A DNA stretch of 64,000 nt from an uncultured Roseibium sp. (GTDB taxonomy: Bacteria; Pseudomonadota; Alphaproteobacteria; Rhizobiales; Stappiaceae): assembly GCF_963669205.1 (NCBI RefSeq), contig NZ_OY769915.1, positions 3,818,001 through 3,882,000 of the forward strand. The letters are read 5' to 3'. The stretch's first letter is position 1. Every line of letters starts with the position of its first letter. Made by a program: the position numbers and the translations under genes. Positions 33,317 through 42,449 of the stretch are shown here, piece after piece. The notes beneath the pieces were generated by a model, which was not told where the DNA came from, ran no database searches, and saw nothing but the letters and a program-made list of their open reading frames with translations.

Positions 33317-33745
33317 TCACACGGGAACGGCTTCCGGAGCAAACTGCGCGAGGAATTCCGCGCTTGGCGGGATCGGCTTGATCACGTCGATCATGACGCC
33401 GTTGGGATCCTGCGTGATGAAGTGGCGCTGGCCGAACGGCTCGTCCCTGAGCTCCAGCAGCATCGGCAGGCCGCTTTGTCTGAGCGTCTCGTAGATCGTG
33501 TCGACATCCTCCACTTCGAAGTTCAGCAGCAGGCCCCCTGCTCCGCTCCCCCGTCCGCTTGCCGGGATCGTTTCATGGCTTTTGTCCAGAACAGCCAGGT
33601 TCACCTTTTCATCTTCCTCTGACTGGAGATGCACGTACCAGTCGGCTTCGAAGACGGCCTTGAACCTGAAGTGCTGCTTGTAGAATGCGGCCGTCCCTCT
33701 GACATCGCCCGTCAACAGGACGGGATAGTATTGCGTCGTTTTCAT
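33317..33745 (-). CDS. Glyoxalase/VOC-superfamily protein
   Basis: A 142-residue vicinal oxygen chelate protein with the paired beta-alpha-beta-beta-beta fold: YYPVLLTGDVRGTAAFYKQHF, FEADWYVHL, then FEVEDVDTIYETL and FGQRHFITQDPNGVMIDVI. Members include dioxygenases, lyases and antibiotic-binding proteins; a resistance-type role is possible. It is divergent from a TetR gene with a palindromic operator between, suggesting induction by a small molecule. GGAGG precedes ATG 33745. Confidence 0.85.
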   Translation of the reverse strand: MKTTQYYPVLLTGDVRGTAAFYKQHFRFKAVFEADWYVHLQSEEDEKVNLAVLDKSHETIPASGRGSGAGGLLLNFEVEDVDTIYETLRQSGLPMLLELRDEPFGQRHFITQDPNGVMIDVIKPIPPSAEFLAQFAPEAVPV

Positions 33746-33820
33746 TTCATCCTCCAACCGGTTTCATCGGGACCCGATTGCCCGATTTCCTTCAAGCAAG
33801 GCTTTTCATGCGCCTTAAAA

Positions 33821-33837
33821 AAACATACAGTATGTTT
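33821..33837. promoter_or_regulatory. Probable TetR operator
   Basis: Perfect palindrome AAACATAC-A-GTATGTTT between the divergent VOC and TetR genes. The half-site ACATACAG recurs at 33851-33858, next to the TetR start, so a second weaker site is likely. Confidence 0.7.
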
Positions 33838-33867
33838 GTAAATTACATAAACATACAGGCTGCATGT

Positions 33868-34461
33868 ATGCAAGAAGAAAAATCACGCCGCACACAGGCC
33901 GAGCGCCGTGCGGAAACGAGAACCGCCCTGCTGGACGCCGCAAGAAGGCTGATCGTGGACAAGGGATATGCGGAGACGGCAACGCCCGAGATCGTGAAAC
34001 TGGCCAACGTCACGCGCGGCGCGCTCTATCACCATTTCCAGGACAAGGCGGATCTCATGCGCGCACTGGTGCATCAGGAATCGCGGGCGATTGCAGAAGA
34101 GATTGATGCGGACACCGATACCGGCCAGTCGCCTCTTGACGCATTCATGGCCGGCGCAAAGGCGTATTTCTCGGCCATGTCCCATCCCGGACGCACCCGT
34201 ATCCTGCTCCTGGAAGGTCCTGCGGTTCTGGGGGTGGAGGAAATGGCAGCGATAGACCGCGAAACGGGCGGCGCGACGATCCTTGAGGGCCTGCGCCATG
34301 CAGCCGGCCACGGCGCGCTCAAGGGGGTTCCGCTGGAACCCCTCGCCGACCTGCTGTCGTCGGCATTTGACAGAGCGGCGCTGGCTATCGCGAACGGCGA
34401 GAATCGCGAGGCCTACGAGAAGGCGACAAGGCTTTTGCTTGAAGGCATGCTGAAAGTCTGA
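33868..34461 (+). CDS. TetR-family transcriptional regulator
   Basis: A 197-residue repressor. The N-terminal HTH is standard (TRTALLDAARRLIVDKGYAE, ATPEIVKLANVTRGALYHHF), followed by a helical ligand-binding domain. It probably represses itself and the divergent VOC gene through the palindrome between them. ATG 33868 is preferred; an earlier ATG at 33832 lies inside the operator. The ligand is unknown. Confidence 0.88.
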   Translation: MQEEKSRRTQAERRAETRTALLDAARRLIVDKGYAETATPEIVKLANVTRGALYHHFQDKADLMRALVHQESRAIAEEIDADTDTGQSPLDAFMAGAKAYFSAMSHPGRTRILLLEGPAVLGVEEMAAIDRETGGATILEGLRHAAGHGALKGVPLEPLADLLSSAFDRAALAIANGENREAYEKATRLLLEGMLKV

Positions 34462-34630
34462 CCCACGCAGGGATCAGCCTGTCCCGGCAAAGGACAACGA
34501 CCCGGGGAAATGCGAGGCCAGATCCGCATTCTCAAGGAAAGCGCTTGAAAAATTCCTCCTGCGTTTCGACACGACATTGACTTGGGTCCGCCAAGTGTGT
34601 TGCGCGGGCCGTTGTCCCCGGACGCTCGCC

Positions 34631-35050
34631 TCAGGCGCGCGCCGCCGAAATGAGCCCGGCGGTGTCGTAGAACTCGTAGAAGAACACGATCTTTCCATCC
34701 TTGAACTTCACGAAATCCAGCTTCGGTGTGTCCAGCAGCGTGCCGGTTGTCCTGTTCGTCCAGGCCGTTGAGCCATAGGCGCAGATCCGGCCGCCGTCGA
34801 CGACATATTCATCGATCGTGTAATGCTGCATCGACCAGTCGGCTTTCAATCCGGAAAGGTACTGGATCACCTCGCTCTTGCTGCAGCAGGGTTTGGTGAA
34901 ATCAACGCTTGGATCTTGTGCCATGGCCAGAGAACGGAAATCCACGGTATCGTCAAAAAGGTCCAGCCACGCATCGACGCTCTCACCTTTGGTATCATTC
35001 CACAATTCGTAGCAGCGTTTCAGGGCGTTCAAATTGTCAGCAGAAGTCAT
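34631..35050 (-). CDS. NTF2/SnoaL-like protein
   Basis: A 139-residue protein of the NTF2-like superfamily: N-terminal helix LKRCYELWNDTKGESVDAWL, then DLFDDTVDFRSL and a C-terminal beta-sheet (ICAYGSTAWTNRTTGTLLDT, FVKFKDGKIVFFYEFYDT). Members are isomerases, dehydratases or hydrolases, often with one catalytic Asp; which applies is unclear. ATG 35050 has GGGAGGATGG upstream. Convergent with the TetR gene. Confidence 0.8.
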   Translation of the reverse strand: MTSADNLNALKRCYELWNDTKGESVDAWLDLFDDTVDFRSLAMAQDPSVDFTKPCCSKSEVIQYLSGLKADWSMQHYTIDEYVVDGGRICAYGSTAWTNRTTGTLLDTPKLDFVKFKDGKIVFFYEFYDTAGLISAARA

Positions 35051-35266
35051 GGTGCCATCCTCCCCATCGGACAAAGCAGAAAATCCATGATCGCAAAAAA
35101 TACATATACACTTCAACCCAAGATAGATTTTTTCATCTATTTCTCTTTCTACGTCATCATCGGATAACGCTGCCATCAGGACAGTCGGCACAAAATCCCC
35201 CGTCCGCCCCATTCCTGACTCAGAATCCGCTTATTTCGGTACACGGGCGCGGAAAATGGATGGCGG

Positions 35267-35977
35267 ATGAAACGCAGAGAGTTTCTGATCGGAGCGGGGT
35301 GTGTTGCCGGAGGCGGTCTGGCGGCTACGGCCATGATCCCGGGGCAGCTCGAAGCCGGACTGCAGATTGCGCAAGACGCAATCGCGCACAACAGGCCCCC
35401 TCTTGTCCAGATCAATTTTCAGCGCGATCCGCTTGAGGCCGAACCCTGGGCCAAAAAGCTGATTTCGGCCGCAGAAGACCAGATCGGCATCACCGTCATA
35501 TACGACCCTGCCTATATCGGCCTCTCCTATCCCAACGGCGACCTTCCGCGCGAACGCGGCGTCTGCACGGATGTCCTCATCCGCGCCTATCGCGACGCTT
35601 TCGACTTCGACCTGCAGGAAGAAGTCAACGCGGACATGTCGCGCGATTTCAGGGCCTACCCGAAGATCTGGGGGTTGAAACGCCCCGACAGGAACATCGA
35701 TCACCGCCGCGTCCCCAATCTCAGGACATTCTTCGAGCGCAGGGCGGCGTCGCTGCCGGTGAGCAACGATCCGTCCGACTACCTTCCCGGGGACATCGTC
35801 TCACAGACGCTGCCCGGCAACCTGCCGCACATCGCGATCGTGACTCACTACCGCTCGCGGGACGGCAAACGCCCGCTTGTCATTCACAACATTGGAGCGG
35901 GAACCCGCCTGGAAGATCGCCTGTTCGACTTTCCCATCACCGGCCACTACCGCTTCCAGCCCGGCGTGAACAGCTGA
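35267..35977 (+). CDS. Exported DUF1287 protein
   Basis: A 236-residue protein with a twin-arginine-like signal (MKRREFLIGAGCVAGGG). The rest matches DUF1287 (PF06940, YijF-type): RGVCTDVLIRAYRDAF with a cysteine that could be catalytic, NIDHRRVPNLRTFF, GDIVSQ, HIAIVTHY and HNIGAG. The order Cys...His is reminiscent of NlpC/P60-like peptidases, so an envelope hydrolase is possible but not shown. It stands alone, convergent with the flavin monooxygenase. Confidence 0.85.
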   Translation: MKRREFLIGAGCVAGGGLAATAMIPGQLEAGLQIAQDAIAHNRPPLVQINFQRDPLEAEPWAKKLISAAEDQIGITVIYDPAYIGLSYPNGDLPRERGVCTDVLIRAYRDAFDFDLQEEVNADMSRDFRAYPKIWGLKRPDRNIDHRRVPNLRTFFERRAASLPVSNDPSDYLPGDIVSQTLPGNLPHIAIVTHYRSRDGKRPLVIHNIGAGTRLEDRLFDFPITGHYRFQPGVNS

Positions 35978-36077
35978 AGCTTGGCGTCAGTGGCACCGGG
36001 TCAACCCTTGCCATCCTGGTTTATCGCTCGCCAGTCTCAACCAACCGCCCAACGGTGGTGCGGTGCGCACCTGGTCC

Positions 36078-37685
36078 TCATCGACCTGTCAGCCCCGATT
36101 GCTCGAAATAGCGGCCAACACTTGTCAGGTCTGAACTGCGATAGGCCACATATCCGTCCGGACGCACCAGACATATGCAAGGGCTATCCGCACCATAGAT
36201 GCGATGCATGTTGCCTTCTGGATCGATGATCACTGCAAGGTCCGGAAATGCACCGGCAGCGGTTTTGCCTCCCACAATGTATGGCGTAAGCCACTGGGCG
36301 AACTCCTCAGATGCAATGGCGGCATCCCGGAGCACTTCAACAGCCGGTGAATTCAATGTCCCGCAAAACAAGAACAACCTGTATTGATCGTCGGCGGGCA
36401 ACCTGAACAGGCTCGTGGTTTGCCCGTTGAAAACCAGATTTGTCGCATCCGGAGCGCGGGTGCCGGGCCTTGGACCCCGCTCATCGTCGTCTGCAGGCGT
36501 CACGCTGAGCGGACTGGCGCCGTATTCGAGGTCGACTTCCTGCAGATGGCGCGCCGCATCCAGACGCGCGGCCTCAGGCGTGTAAAGGTGCGAGATGAAG
36601 GTCTCGCGGTCCTGTTGCGGGAGACCAGCATAGCTTTCCATTGTTTCCGTTATTTTCCGCGTTGTTTCGAGGATTTCCTCCGCAACGATCCTCCGCTCCG
36701 TTTCATACGTGTCGAGAAGCTGGGCAGGTGCCCTGCCCCTGACGACCTGCGCCAGTTTCCAGGCCAGATTGTGGGCGTCCTGGATCCCTGTATTCATGCC
36801 CTGACCCGCCAGCAGACTGTGAACGTGAGCGGCATCACCCGCCAGAAAGATCCTGTCCTGCCGGTAGCGGGGCACAAGACGGTAATTGATGCGGAAGAAG
36901 CCGAGCCAGTGCGGATCGTGCAATCGCAACGAAACTCCGGATCTTTCCGCAACAATGGCCTGCAGTTGCTGGAGGGTTGGTGTCCCCTCTACGCTAGTTT
37001 CCGCCGCCAGACTGGCGACAAGGAAGTGTCTGTTGCCCGGCAGTCTCGTGAACGCAAACAAGACGCCGTCCTCATGGAAAAAAACGTGTCCCTTGTCGGG
37101 TTCAAGATCCTCATCGCCATCGATCAAGACATCCCCGAGGATGTACGGAATGTCATCGGCATCGCCCGGAAATGCATCGCCGGCAAGGTGGCGCACTGAA
37201 CTGTGAGCACCGTCGCATGCAATCACCCACTGATATCTAGCGGTCTCTTCCCGTTCGCCGCCATGCCGCAATGTGACGGTCAAACCATCTTCGTCCTGGG
37301 TCAAGGCGGTCAGCGAAACACCGCGTTCCACTGTGCCTCCCAAAGCTTCAAGAAGGGCTTCCAGAGTGGCTTCGGTGTGGGCCTGGGACTGCGACATGCC
37401 GAAGGGAAACGGCGAGTCGATGGGCGCGTGAGGGCTTTCCCCGACACGTTGCCCGTCCCGGTAGAACACGAAGCCAATCTCGGAAACAGAACCGCGCGTT
37501 ACCTGTGCGTCGAGCCCGAGGCCCTGAAAGATTTCCAACGTGCGCGAATGCAGCAGGTTCGCCCGGACATGAGGGTCTATTCCAGGCGACTTGTCGATAC
37601 AACGCACCGGGATACCGCGTCTTGCCAGTTCCGATGCCATCATCAGACCGGTGGTTCTTCCACCAACGACCAAGACCTTGTCCAT
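36078..37685 (-). CDS. FAD-dependent aromatic monooxygenase
   Basis: A 535-residue class A flavoprotein hydroxylase of the PheA/TfdB type. The FAD pieces are DKVLVVGGRTTGLMMASELA at the N-terminus, WVIACDGAHSSVR, and RIFLAGDAAHVHSLLAGQG, followed by a C-terminal thioredoxin-like domain. It probably hydroxylates a phenolic or polyketide-like substrate with NAD(P)H and oxygen. The first motif reads GGRTTG where GxGxxG is usual, an odd change at the second conserved Gly. Confidence 0.9.
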   Translation of the reverse strand: MDKVLVVGGRTTGLMMASELARRGIPVRCIDKSPGIDPHVRANLLHSRTLEIFQGLGLDAQVTRGSVSEIGFVFYRDGQRVGESPHAPIDSPFPFGMSQSQAHTEATLEALLEALGGTVERGVSLTALTQDEDGLTVTLRHGGEREETARYQWVIACDGAHSSVRHLAGDAFPGDADDIPYILGDVLIDGDEDLEPDKGHVFFHEDGVLFAFTRLPGNRHFLVASLAAETSVEGTPTLQQLQAIVAERSGVSLRLHDPHWLGFFRINYRLVPRYRQDRIFLAGDAAHVHSLLAGQGMNTGIQDAHNLAWKLAQVVRGRAPAQLLDTYETERRIVAEEILETTRKITETMESYAGLPQQDRETFISHLYTPEAARLDAARHLQEVDLEYGASPLSVTPADDDERGPRPGTRAPDATNLVFNGQTTSLFRLPADDQYRLFLFCGTLNSPAVEVLRDAAIASEEFAQWLTPYIVGGKTAAGAFPDLAVIIDPEGNMHRIYGADSPCICLVRPDGYVAYRSSDLTSVGRYFEQSGLTGR

Positions 37686-37833
37686 GGTGCATTCTCCCAG
37701 ACGCTAAATATTTACCCCCGCGCACGGTGGCAGGCGGAAAGCCCTGCCAAGGCTAACCGGGACAGACAACGGGCTCAACGTCCCGCGCAAGGAGCCAGAC
37801 TGCCGAGGTGCTGAGTTCCCGTCGCGCCCCGCC

Positions 37834-39651
37834 TCAATACGGAAAGAACAGCGGTGCGGTGACGACCGTGATGATACCGGTCAGGATCGTGAGCGGAATA
37901 CCGAGCTTGAGAAAATCCGAAAAGGAGTATCCGCCAGGGGTAACGACCAGGGTGACCACCGGCGTCGAGACAGGCGTGGAAAAGGCCGCGGAAGCCGCAA
38001 TCAGCACGGATATCGCAAAGGGATATGGCGACACCTGCATCGTTTCGGCCGCCGTGATCGCGATCGGCGCAACCAGAACCGCCGAGGCGGTGTTGGACAG
38101 CACGAGACCGAGCAGAGCGGTCAGAAGAAACAGGGCTCCGGCCATGACGCTCGGATTGGCCTCTCCGACAACGTCCAGCAGGAAGCCGACGATCAGTGCC
38201 GAGCCTCCGGTCACCTCAAGGGCGTTTGCCAGCGGCAGCATGCCCGCGATCAGGACAAGTGTCGGCAGGCTGATGGATGCATAGGCATCTTCCGCGCTCA
38301 TGGTCCTGAAGAGGATCGCAGCGAGCGCAGCCAGCAGGACGGCGATCGTGACGGGAACGAGATTGAGCGCGCTCAGCACGACCATCGCGGCCAGGATGCC
38401 GACGGCAACGCCGTATTTCGGCAGGTTGGGCACCGCATCCTGCCTCTCCTTCGGATAGGCCAGAAGCACGAAATCGTCCCGCTGCTCCACAAGCGTGTCA
38501 AGCTCGTCCCAGGGACCGAGCACCAGGAGCCGGTCTCCCGCCTTCAACTGTGTCTCCTTGACGTCTTCCACCGGTTCTCCGCCCCGCAGGAACCCGAGCG
38601 CATCCAGTTCGCGCGCGTCATGCGAGAGGGCTTCCTCCGGCTTTTCGCCGATGACCGTCGCTTCCGGGTGTACCATGATGTCGGCAATGCCCAGACCGTC
38701 CTGCCAGTCCTCGGCCCTCACGCCGAGCGCGGACCTGCGGGTGAAATCCGGACGAGCCGCGATTGCATCCAGAACCTCCTGTGGCCCGTTGACGAGAACC
38801 AGATCGTCACGCCTCAGTTCCATGCCGTCGCGAAAGAGGACCGTTTCCCGCTCCCGGTTGCGGTCGCGCCGCCGGCGGGCAACGAAGTTCACACCCTGGG
38901 CTCTGAATTCACGGATATCGTCGATGGAGACCGGACCGCCGACCCAGTAATCGTAGACCTCCCCGCCGATCCGGTAGGTCATCCAGAGGTCCGCAGCTGC
39001 GCGGGCCGGACGCTTGCGTTTCGTCGTCTGTGCCGGTTCGCGCGAGCCGAGCAGGTGACGCCCCCACAGGAGCATGTAAGCGATCGTCGCCGCGAGAATG
39101 AGAACGCCGAGCGGGAAAAACGAAAAGAATCCAAGTGCCTCGTACCCTTGCGCCACGAGCTCATCGCTGACGACAAGGTTCGGGGTGGTCGCGATCAATG
39201 TCAGCATGCCGCTGATCAGGGCTGCATAGGACATCGGCAACAGCAGGCGCGACTTGTCCAGGCCGGTCTCCGCTGCAATGCGCAGAACGATGGGAATGAA
39301 AATTGCGACGACGGCCGTGGAACTCATCACGCTGCCGAGAAACCCCGCGCTGACCATCAGCAGGATCATGAGCCGGGTTTCGTTCGTGCCGCCCCGTTTC
39401 AGGATCAGGTCGCCGACGGATCGCGCGACGCCGGTCCGCTGCAGCATCTCGCCGACCACCAGCAGACAGGCCACCAGAATGACCACGGAACTGCCGAAAC
39501 CGGACAGGGCCTGACCGACGGTGAGAACATTCCCCAGGACCAGGGCGACGACGACCAGGAGAGCGACAAGATCATAGCGCACCCGGTTGCTCGCCATGAG
39601 GACGGCGGCAACCCCGATCAGGACAAAAACAAAGGCGGCATCTGATGTCAT
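37834..39651 (-). CDS. SLC13-family permease with two TrkA-C domains
   Basis: A 605-residue inner-membrane transporter of the divalent anion:sodium symporter (SLC13/CitMHS-like) family. N-terminal membrane half (about 1-190), then a cytoplasmic stretch with two TrkA-C (RCK_C) domains (about 210-370), then a second membrane half ending in SNTASAVLVAPIAITAAETM. The substrate may be sulfate, dicarboxylate or citrate. ATG 39651 is chosen; a GTG 12 bases earlier is possible. Confidence 0.9.
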   Translation of the reverse strand: MTSDAAFVFVLIGVAAVLMASNRVRYDLVALLVVVALVLGNVLTVGQALSGFGSSVVILVACLLVVGEMLQRTGVARSVGDLILKRGGTNETRLMILLMVSAGFLGSVMSSTAVVAIFIPIVLRIAAETGLDKSRLLLPMSYAALISGMLTLIATTPNLVVSDELVAQGYEALGFFSFFPLGVLILAATIAYMLLWGRHLLGSREPAQTTKRKRPARAAADLWMTYRIGGEVYDYWVGGPVSIDDIREFRAQGVNFVARRRRDRNRERETVLFRDGMELRRDDLVLVNGPQEVLDAIAARPDFTRRSALGVRAEDWQDGLGIADIMVHPEATVIGEKPEEALSHDARELDALGFLRGGEPVEDVKETQLKAGDRLLVLGPWDELDTLVEQRDDFVLLAYPKERQDAVPNLPKYGVAVGILAAMVVLSALNLVPVTIAVLLAALAAILFRTMSAEDAYASISLPTLVLIAGMLPLANALEVTGGSALIVGFLLDVVGEANPSVMAGALFLLTALLGLVLSNTASAVLVAPIAITAAETMQVSPYPFAISVLIAASAAFSTPVSTPVVTLVVTPGGYSFSDFLKLGIPLTILTGIITVVTAPLFFPY

Positions 39652-39835
39652 TGCAAACTGCACTCTCTCACATTGTCGCCCAACCGACTGCCCGGGAGCG
39701 CGATGACGTCAAGGCTTCATTCTTGTCCAAATCTTCCGATCGCGAAAGCAACTTGGGCTCAAGCGGGAACATGGAGGCAGCCGTATCCGGCTTCGCAAAA
39801 AAACGTTTCTGTCAACTGGGGGCCATTCGGCAGGA

Positions 39836-40990
39836 TCAATTCGGGATGATGTAGTTCAGCCAGGCGTCCATCCGGATCATCACCTTACGAATGATATGTG
39901 TCGGCTGAACCGAAGTTGTGTAGATCGCGGCCGTTCCGCCAGCGCCGGCCGGGATCTCGGAATAAAGGTCGGCGCGATCCGCGAGCTTCAGGACAACACC
40001 CATCAATTCATTCGGGCCGGAAAGCTGCGCCAGCGAAGGCAGCACGCCGTTCGGCGGGACCTGCGCCGCCGCGTTGATGGGAATGACCTCTTCGACGATG
40101 GCGCCAAAAATCTCACCTGGGAAATGGGCGAACGTGACCTCCGCTTGCTGGCCCTCGCGCACGAAGCGCAGCCGGGATTGAGGGATCGCAACCACCAGAC
40201 GGCGCTGTTCGAAAGGCACAAACGCCATCCAGGACCGAAGCGGCAGGTTGGCAACGCGCTGTCCGGGCTGAAGGGTCAGGCTGACGACGTAGCCATCGGA
40301 CGGTGCGCGCACGATTGTCTGCTCGAGGTTGAATTCGGCCCGTCGCAGCTCCGCTTCGAGACGCGCCACGGTCGTATTCACGCCGTCAATATTCGAGGTG
40401 TAGGCCAGACGCGCCTGCTCCGCCGTTGCGAGCGCACGCGAAAGCGTAGCTTCCGAGGCGACATAGGTGAGCCGGCGCTGCTCCACATCGCTCTCGCTGA
40501 AGGCCAGGCTCCTGTTGCCCGCCGATCTGGCACTTTCATTGGCGGTTTGAAAACGCTCGAATTCGTCCTTGGACCGGTCGCGCAGTGCCTCGGCTTCCGC
40601 GACGGCTGCCTTGGCCGCGTCAAAGGATGCACCCAGCTGCGGCACCGCCTGACGGGCCTCGGCCAGGGCTGCGCGGCTCTGATCAACGGCAGCCTGAAAC
40701 GGGGTCGGATCAATCTTGAAGAGTTCCGCACCCTCGGCAATCGGCACCAGTGGCTCGGCCGGAACCTCCGTGACTTCACCGGTAACGTTCGGAACAATCT
40801 CGACAACGTTCTGGTAAAGCCGGATCGGGCCTGAAGGCGCCCCCCATTGCATCGGAATGAACAGGACCACGAAAAGCACGACCATCCAGAGGACGGGCGA
40901 GAGTTTCCAGAACGTGTTGAAGGGGACGATCTTGAACTTCACCAGGCCGGCAAGAAGGGCGCAGTAGCAGAGTGTCAGAAAAACGATCAT
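39836..40990 (-). CDS. HlyD-family membrane fusion protein (YibH/YiaV-like)
   Basis: A 384-residue membrane fusion protein: two N-terminal hydrophobic segments (about 1-20 and 28-47), a lipoyl/barrel half (IVPNVTGEVTEVPAEPLVPI), a coiled-coil hairpin (about 100-210), then the second barrel half (EQTIVRAPSDGYVVSLTLQP). Its start overlaps the upstream DUF3302 gene by four bases, the arrangement of E. coli yibI-yibH and yiaW-yiaV. An export partner is not encoded next to it. Confidence 0.9.
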   Translation of the reverse strand: MIVFLTLCYCALLAGLVKFKIVPFNTFWKLSPVLWMVVLFVVLFIPMQWGAPSGPIRLYQNVVEIVPNVTGEVTEVPAEPLVPIAEGAELFKIDPTPFQAAVDQSRAALAEARQAVPQLGASFDAAKAAVAEAEALRDRSKDEFERFQTANESARSAGNRSLAFSESDVEQRRLTYVASEATLSRALATAEQARLAYTSNIDGVNTTVARLEAELRRAEFNLEQTIVRAPSDGYVVSLTLQPGQRVANLPLRSWMAFVPFEQRRLVVAIPQSRLRFVREGQQAEVTFAHFPGEIFGAIVEEVIPINAAAQVPPNGVLPSLAQLSGPNELMGVVLKLADRADLYSEIPAGAGGTAAIYTTSVQPTHIIRKVMIRMDAWLNYIIPN

Positions 40991-41247
40991 GCCTGGTTTC
41001 CGGTATCATGTTCAGCCGCCCCGGACGTTCCATCCGCATAGGCCCATATAAAAGCAAGCGGCATCAGGATACCGAGTGTCAGTGCACCCCAGTACCCGCA
41101 CACCCTCACCGCATCCGCGCGTCGATGACCGCGCTGATCGGCAATGCGTCCGGGCGCGATTGCCAGGAACACCCAAATCGCGACGGCGGTTACACCCAGA
41201 ACGATCAGAACAAAAAGAGCGAAATACATCATCGTGCTGTTCCACAT
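40987..41247 (-). CDS. DUF3302 inner-membrane protein (YibI/YiaW-like)
   Basis: An 86-residue protein with two membrane helices (about 6-32 and 50-70). The middle RIADQRGHRRADAVRVCGYW and the following GALTLGILMPLAFIWAYA match the DUF3302 pattern. Paired with the HlyD-like gene, overlapping by four bases. The start is uncertain: ATG 41247, or 41232/41229, which look closer to E. coli homologues. Confidence 0.8.
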   Translation of the reverse strand: MWNSTMMYFALFVLIVLGVTAVAIWVFLAIAPGRIADQRGHRRADAVRVCGYWGALTLGILMPLAFIWAYADGTSGAAEHDTGNQA

Positions 41248-41559
41248 TCCCCTGTCATGGCGCTCTGGGCACCCGCGAAGACACGTTCATGAAAATCGGG
41301 AGTCCCTGCGGGTTCACTCCCGCCGTTCCGGAGGGACACACCGTCCGAAACGCCCTGCTCGCCGTCGCGTAATGCGTATGTTGGCCCGTTTTCATGTAAC
41401 GTTTTAAACACATTAGCTAAGGTACGCTTGGCCCGCCACTCGTAGAATTGCCAAGCGGAACCATGTTGGTTCTTGTGATCCTCGCGCGCGCTGCCGTGGT
41501 GCGCGGGCACTGGAAGCCGCGACAAACCGGACTGCCCTGAAACCATGGCCGCTTCGACC
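41248..41559. other. Gene-free stretch
   Basis: About 310 bases between the DUF3302 gene start and the EamA gene stop, both on the minus strand. It must hold the promoter of the DUF3302-HlyD pair and the end of the ABC operon. I see no clear terminator, RNA or repeat. Confidence 0.4.
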
Positions 41560-42447
41560 CTAAGCCGTCGTCGGTTTATGTGCCTTGTCCTTCAGCGCCA
41601 CCACGAGCGTCGCGCAGATAATGCAGGCGGCCGCCGCGTAAAAGGCGGGTTCGGGGAGAAGTTCGAAGAAGAGCGCATCGGCGATCACCGCGAATACCAG
41701 CGCCAGATACTCGAAGGCCGCCAGTTTCGAGATTTCGCTGTACTGATAACTCAGGGTCATCAGGATATGCGCGATCCCGCCTGCAAATCCGGTGCAGACC
41801 AGTAGGCCGAGCTGGGTCCAGCTGGGCGTTGCCCATCCGGCCGGCAGGGTCGCAAGTCCCGCGAGCGTACAGGTCAGCGCGAAGTAGAAGGCGATCGCAC
41901 CGGCATTTTCGGTCAGCGCAAGACTGCGGATTTGGATCTTGGCACCGGCGGTCAGAACCGCCATTGCAAGCGCAAGGCCGACGCCTGTCAGGTAGGTCAT
42001 GTCGACATCGGCGCTTGAGGCCGTAGGCAGGATAAGCACCAGCATTCCGAGAAAGCCGAACAGGACACCGAACCAGCGCGCGGGCGTGACTGTTTCCTTC
42101 AGCAGGATCCCGGCCAGGACAACGGCAAGGATCGGCGCCATGTAGCCGATGATCGAGGCATGGGAGAGCGGCAGATATTTCAGGCTCGCGAAACTGGCAA
42201 ACATGGCAAGGCAGCCCAGGATGCAGCGGGCGACATGACTGCCGGGGCGTTTCGTTCTGAGCCCGGACGGAAACTCGCGCGTCCACATCAGGAACAGGAC
42301 GAGCGGGATCAGGGCGAACGCGCTCCGGAAAAAAACGACCTGACCGACCGGAATCTCGTCGGCGAGCCACTTGATGAAAAGTACCATCAGCGTGAAGAAG
42401 AACGTGGCACCGACCCGCAGGCTGATCCCCTTGAAATCGATCGACAT
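41560..42447 (-). CDS. EamA/DMT-family exporter
   Basis: A 295-residue ten-helix drug/metabolite transporter with two EamA domains (first about 8-135, second about 155-285), including the repeat-end VLAGILLKETVTPARWFGVL. The start lies one base from the stop of the ABC permease, with TTAGAG as a ribosome site, so it is the last gene of the importer operon. EamA proteins export small molecules; in opine-metallophore loci such an exporter works with a matching importer. Confidence 0.87.
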   Translation of the reverse strand: MSIDFKGISLRVGATFFFTLMVLFIKWLADEIPVGQVVFFRSAFALIPLVLFLMWTREFPSGLRTKRPGSHVARCILGCLAMFASFASLKYLPLSHASIIGYMAPILAVVLAGILLKETVTPARWFGVLFGFLGMLVLILPTASSADVDMTYLTGVGLALAMAVLTAGAKIQIRSLALTENAGAIAFYFALTCTLAGLATLPAGWATPSWTQLGLLVCTGFAGGIAHILMTLSYQYSEISKLAAFEYLALVFAVIADALFFELLPEPAFYAAAACIICATLVVALKDKAHKPTTA

Positions 42448-42449
42448 CT

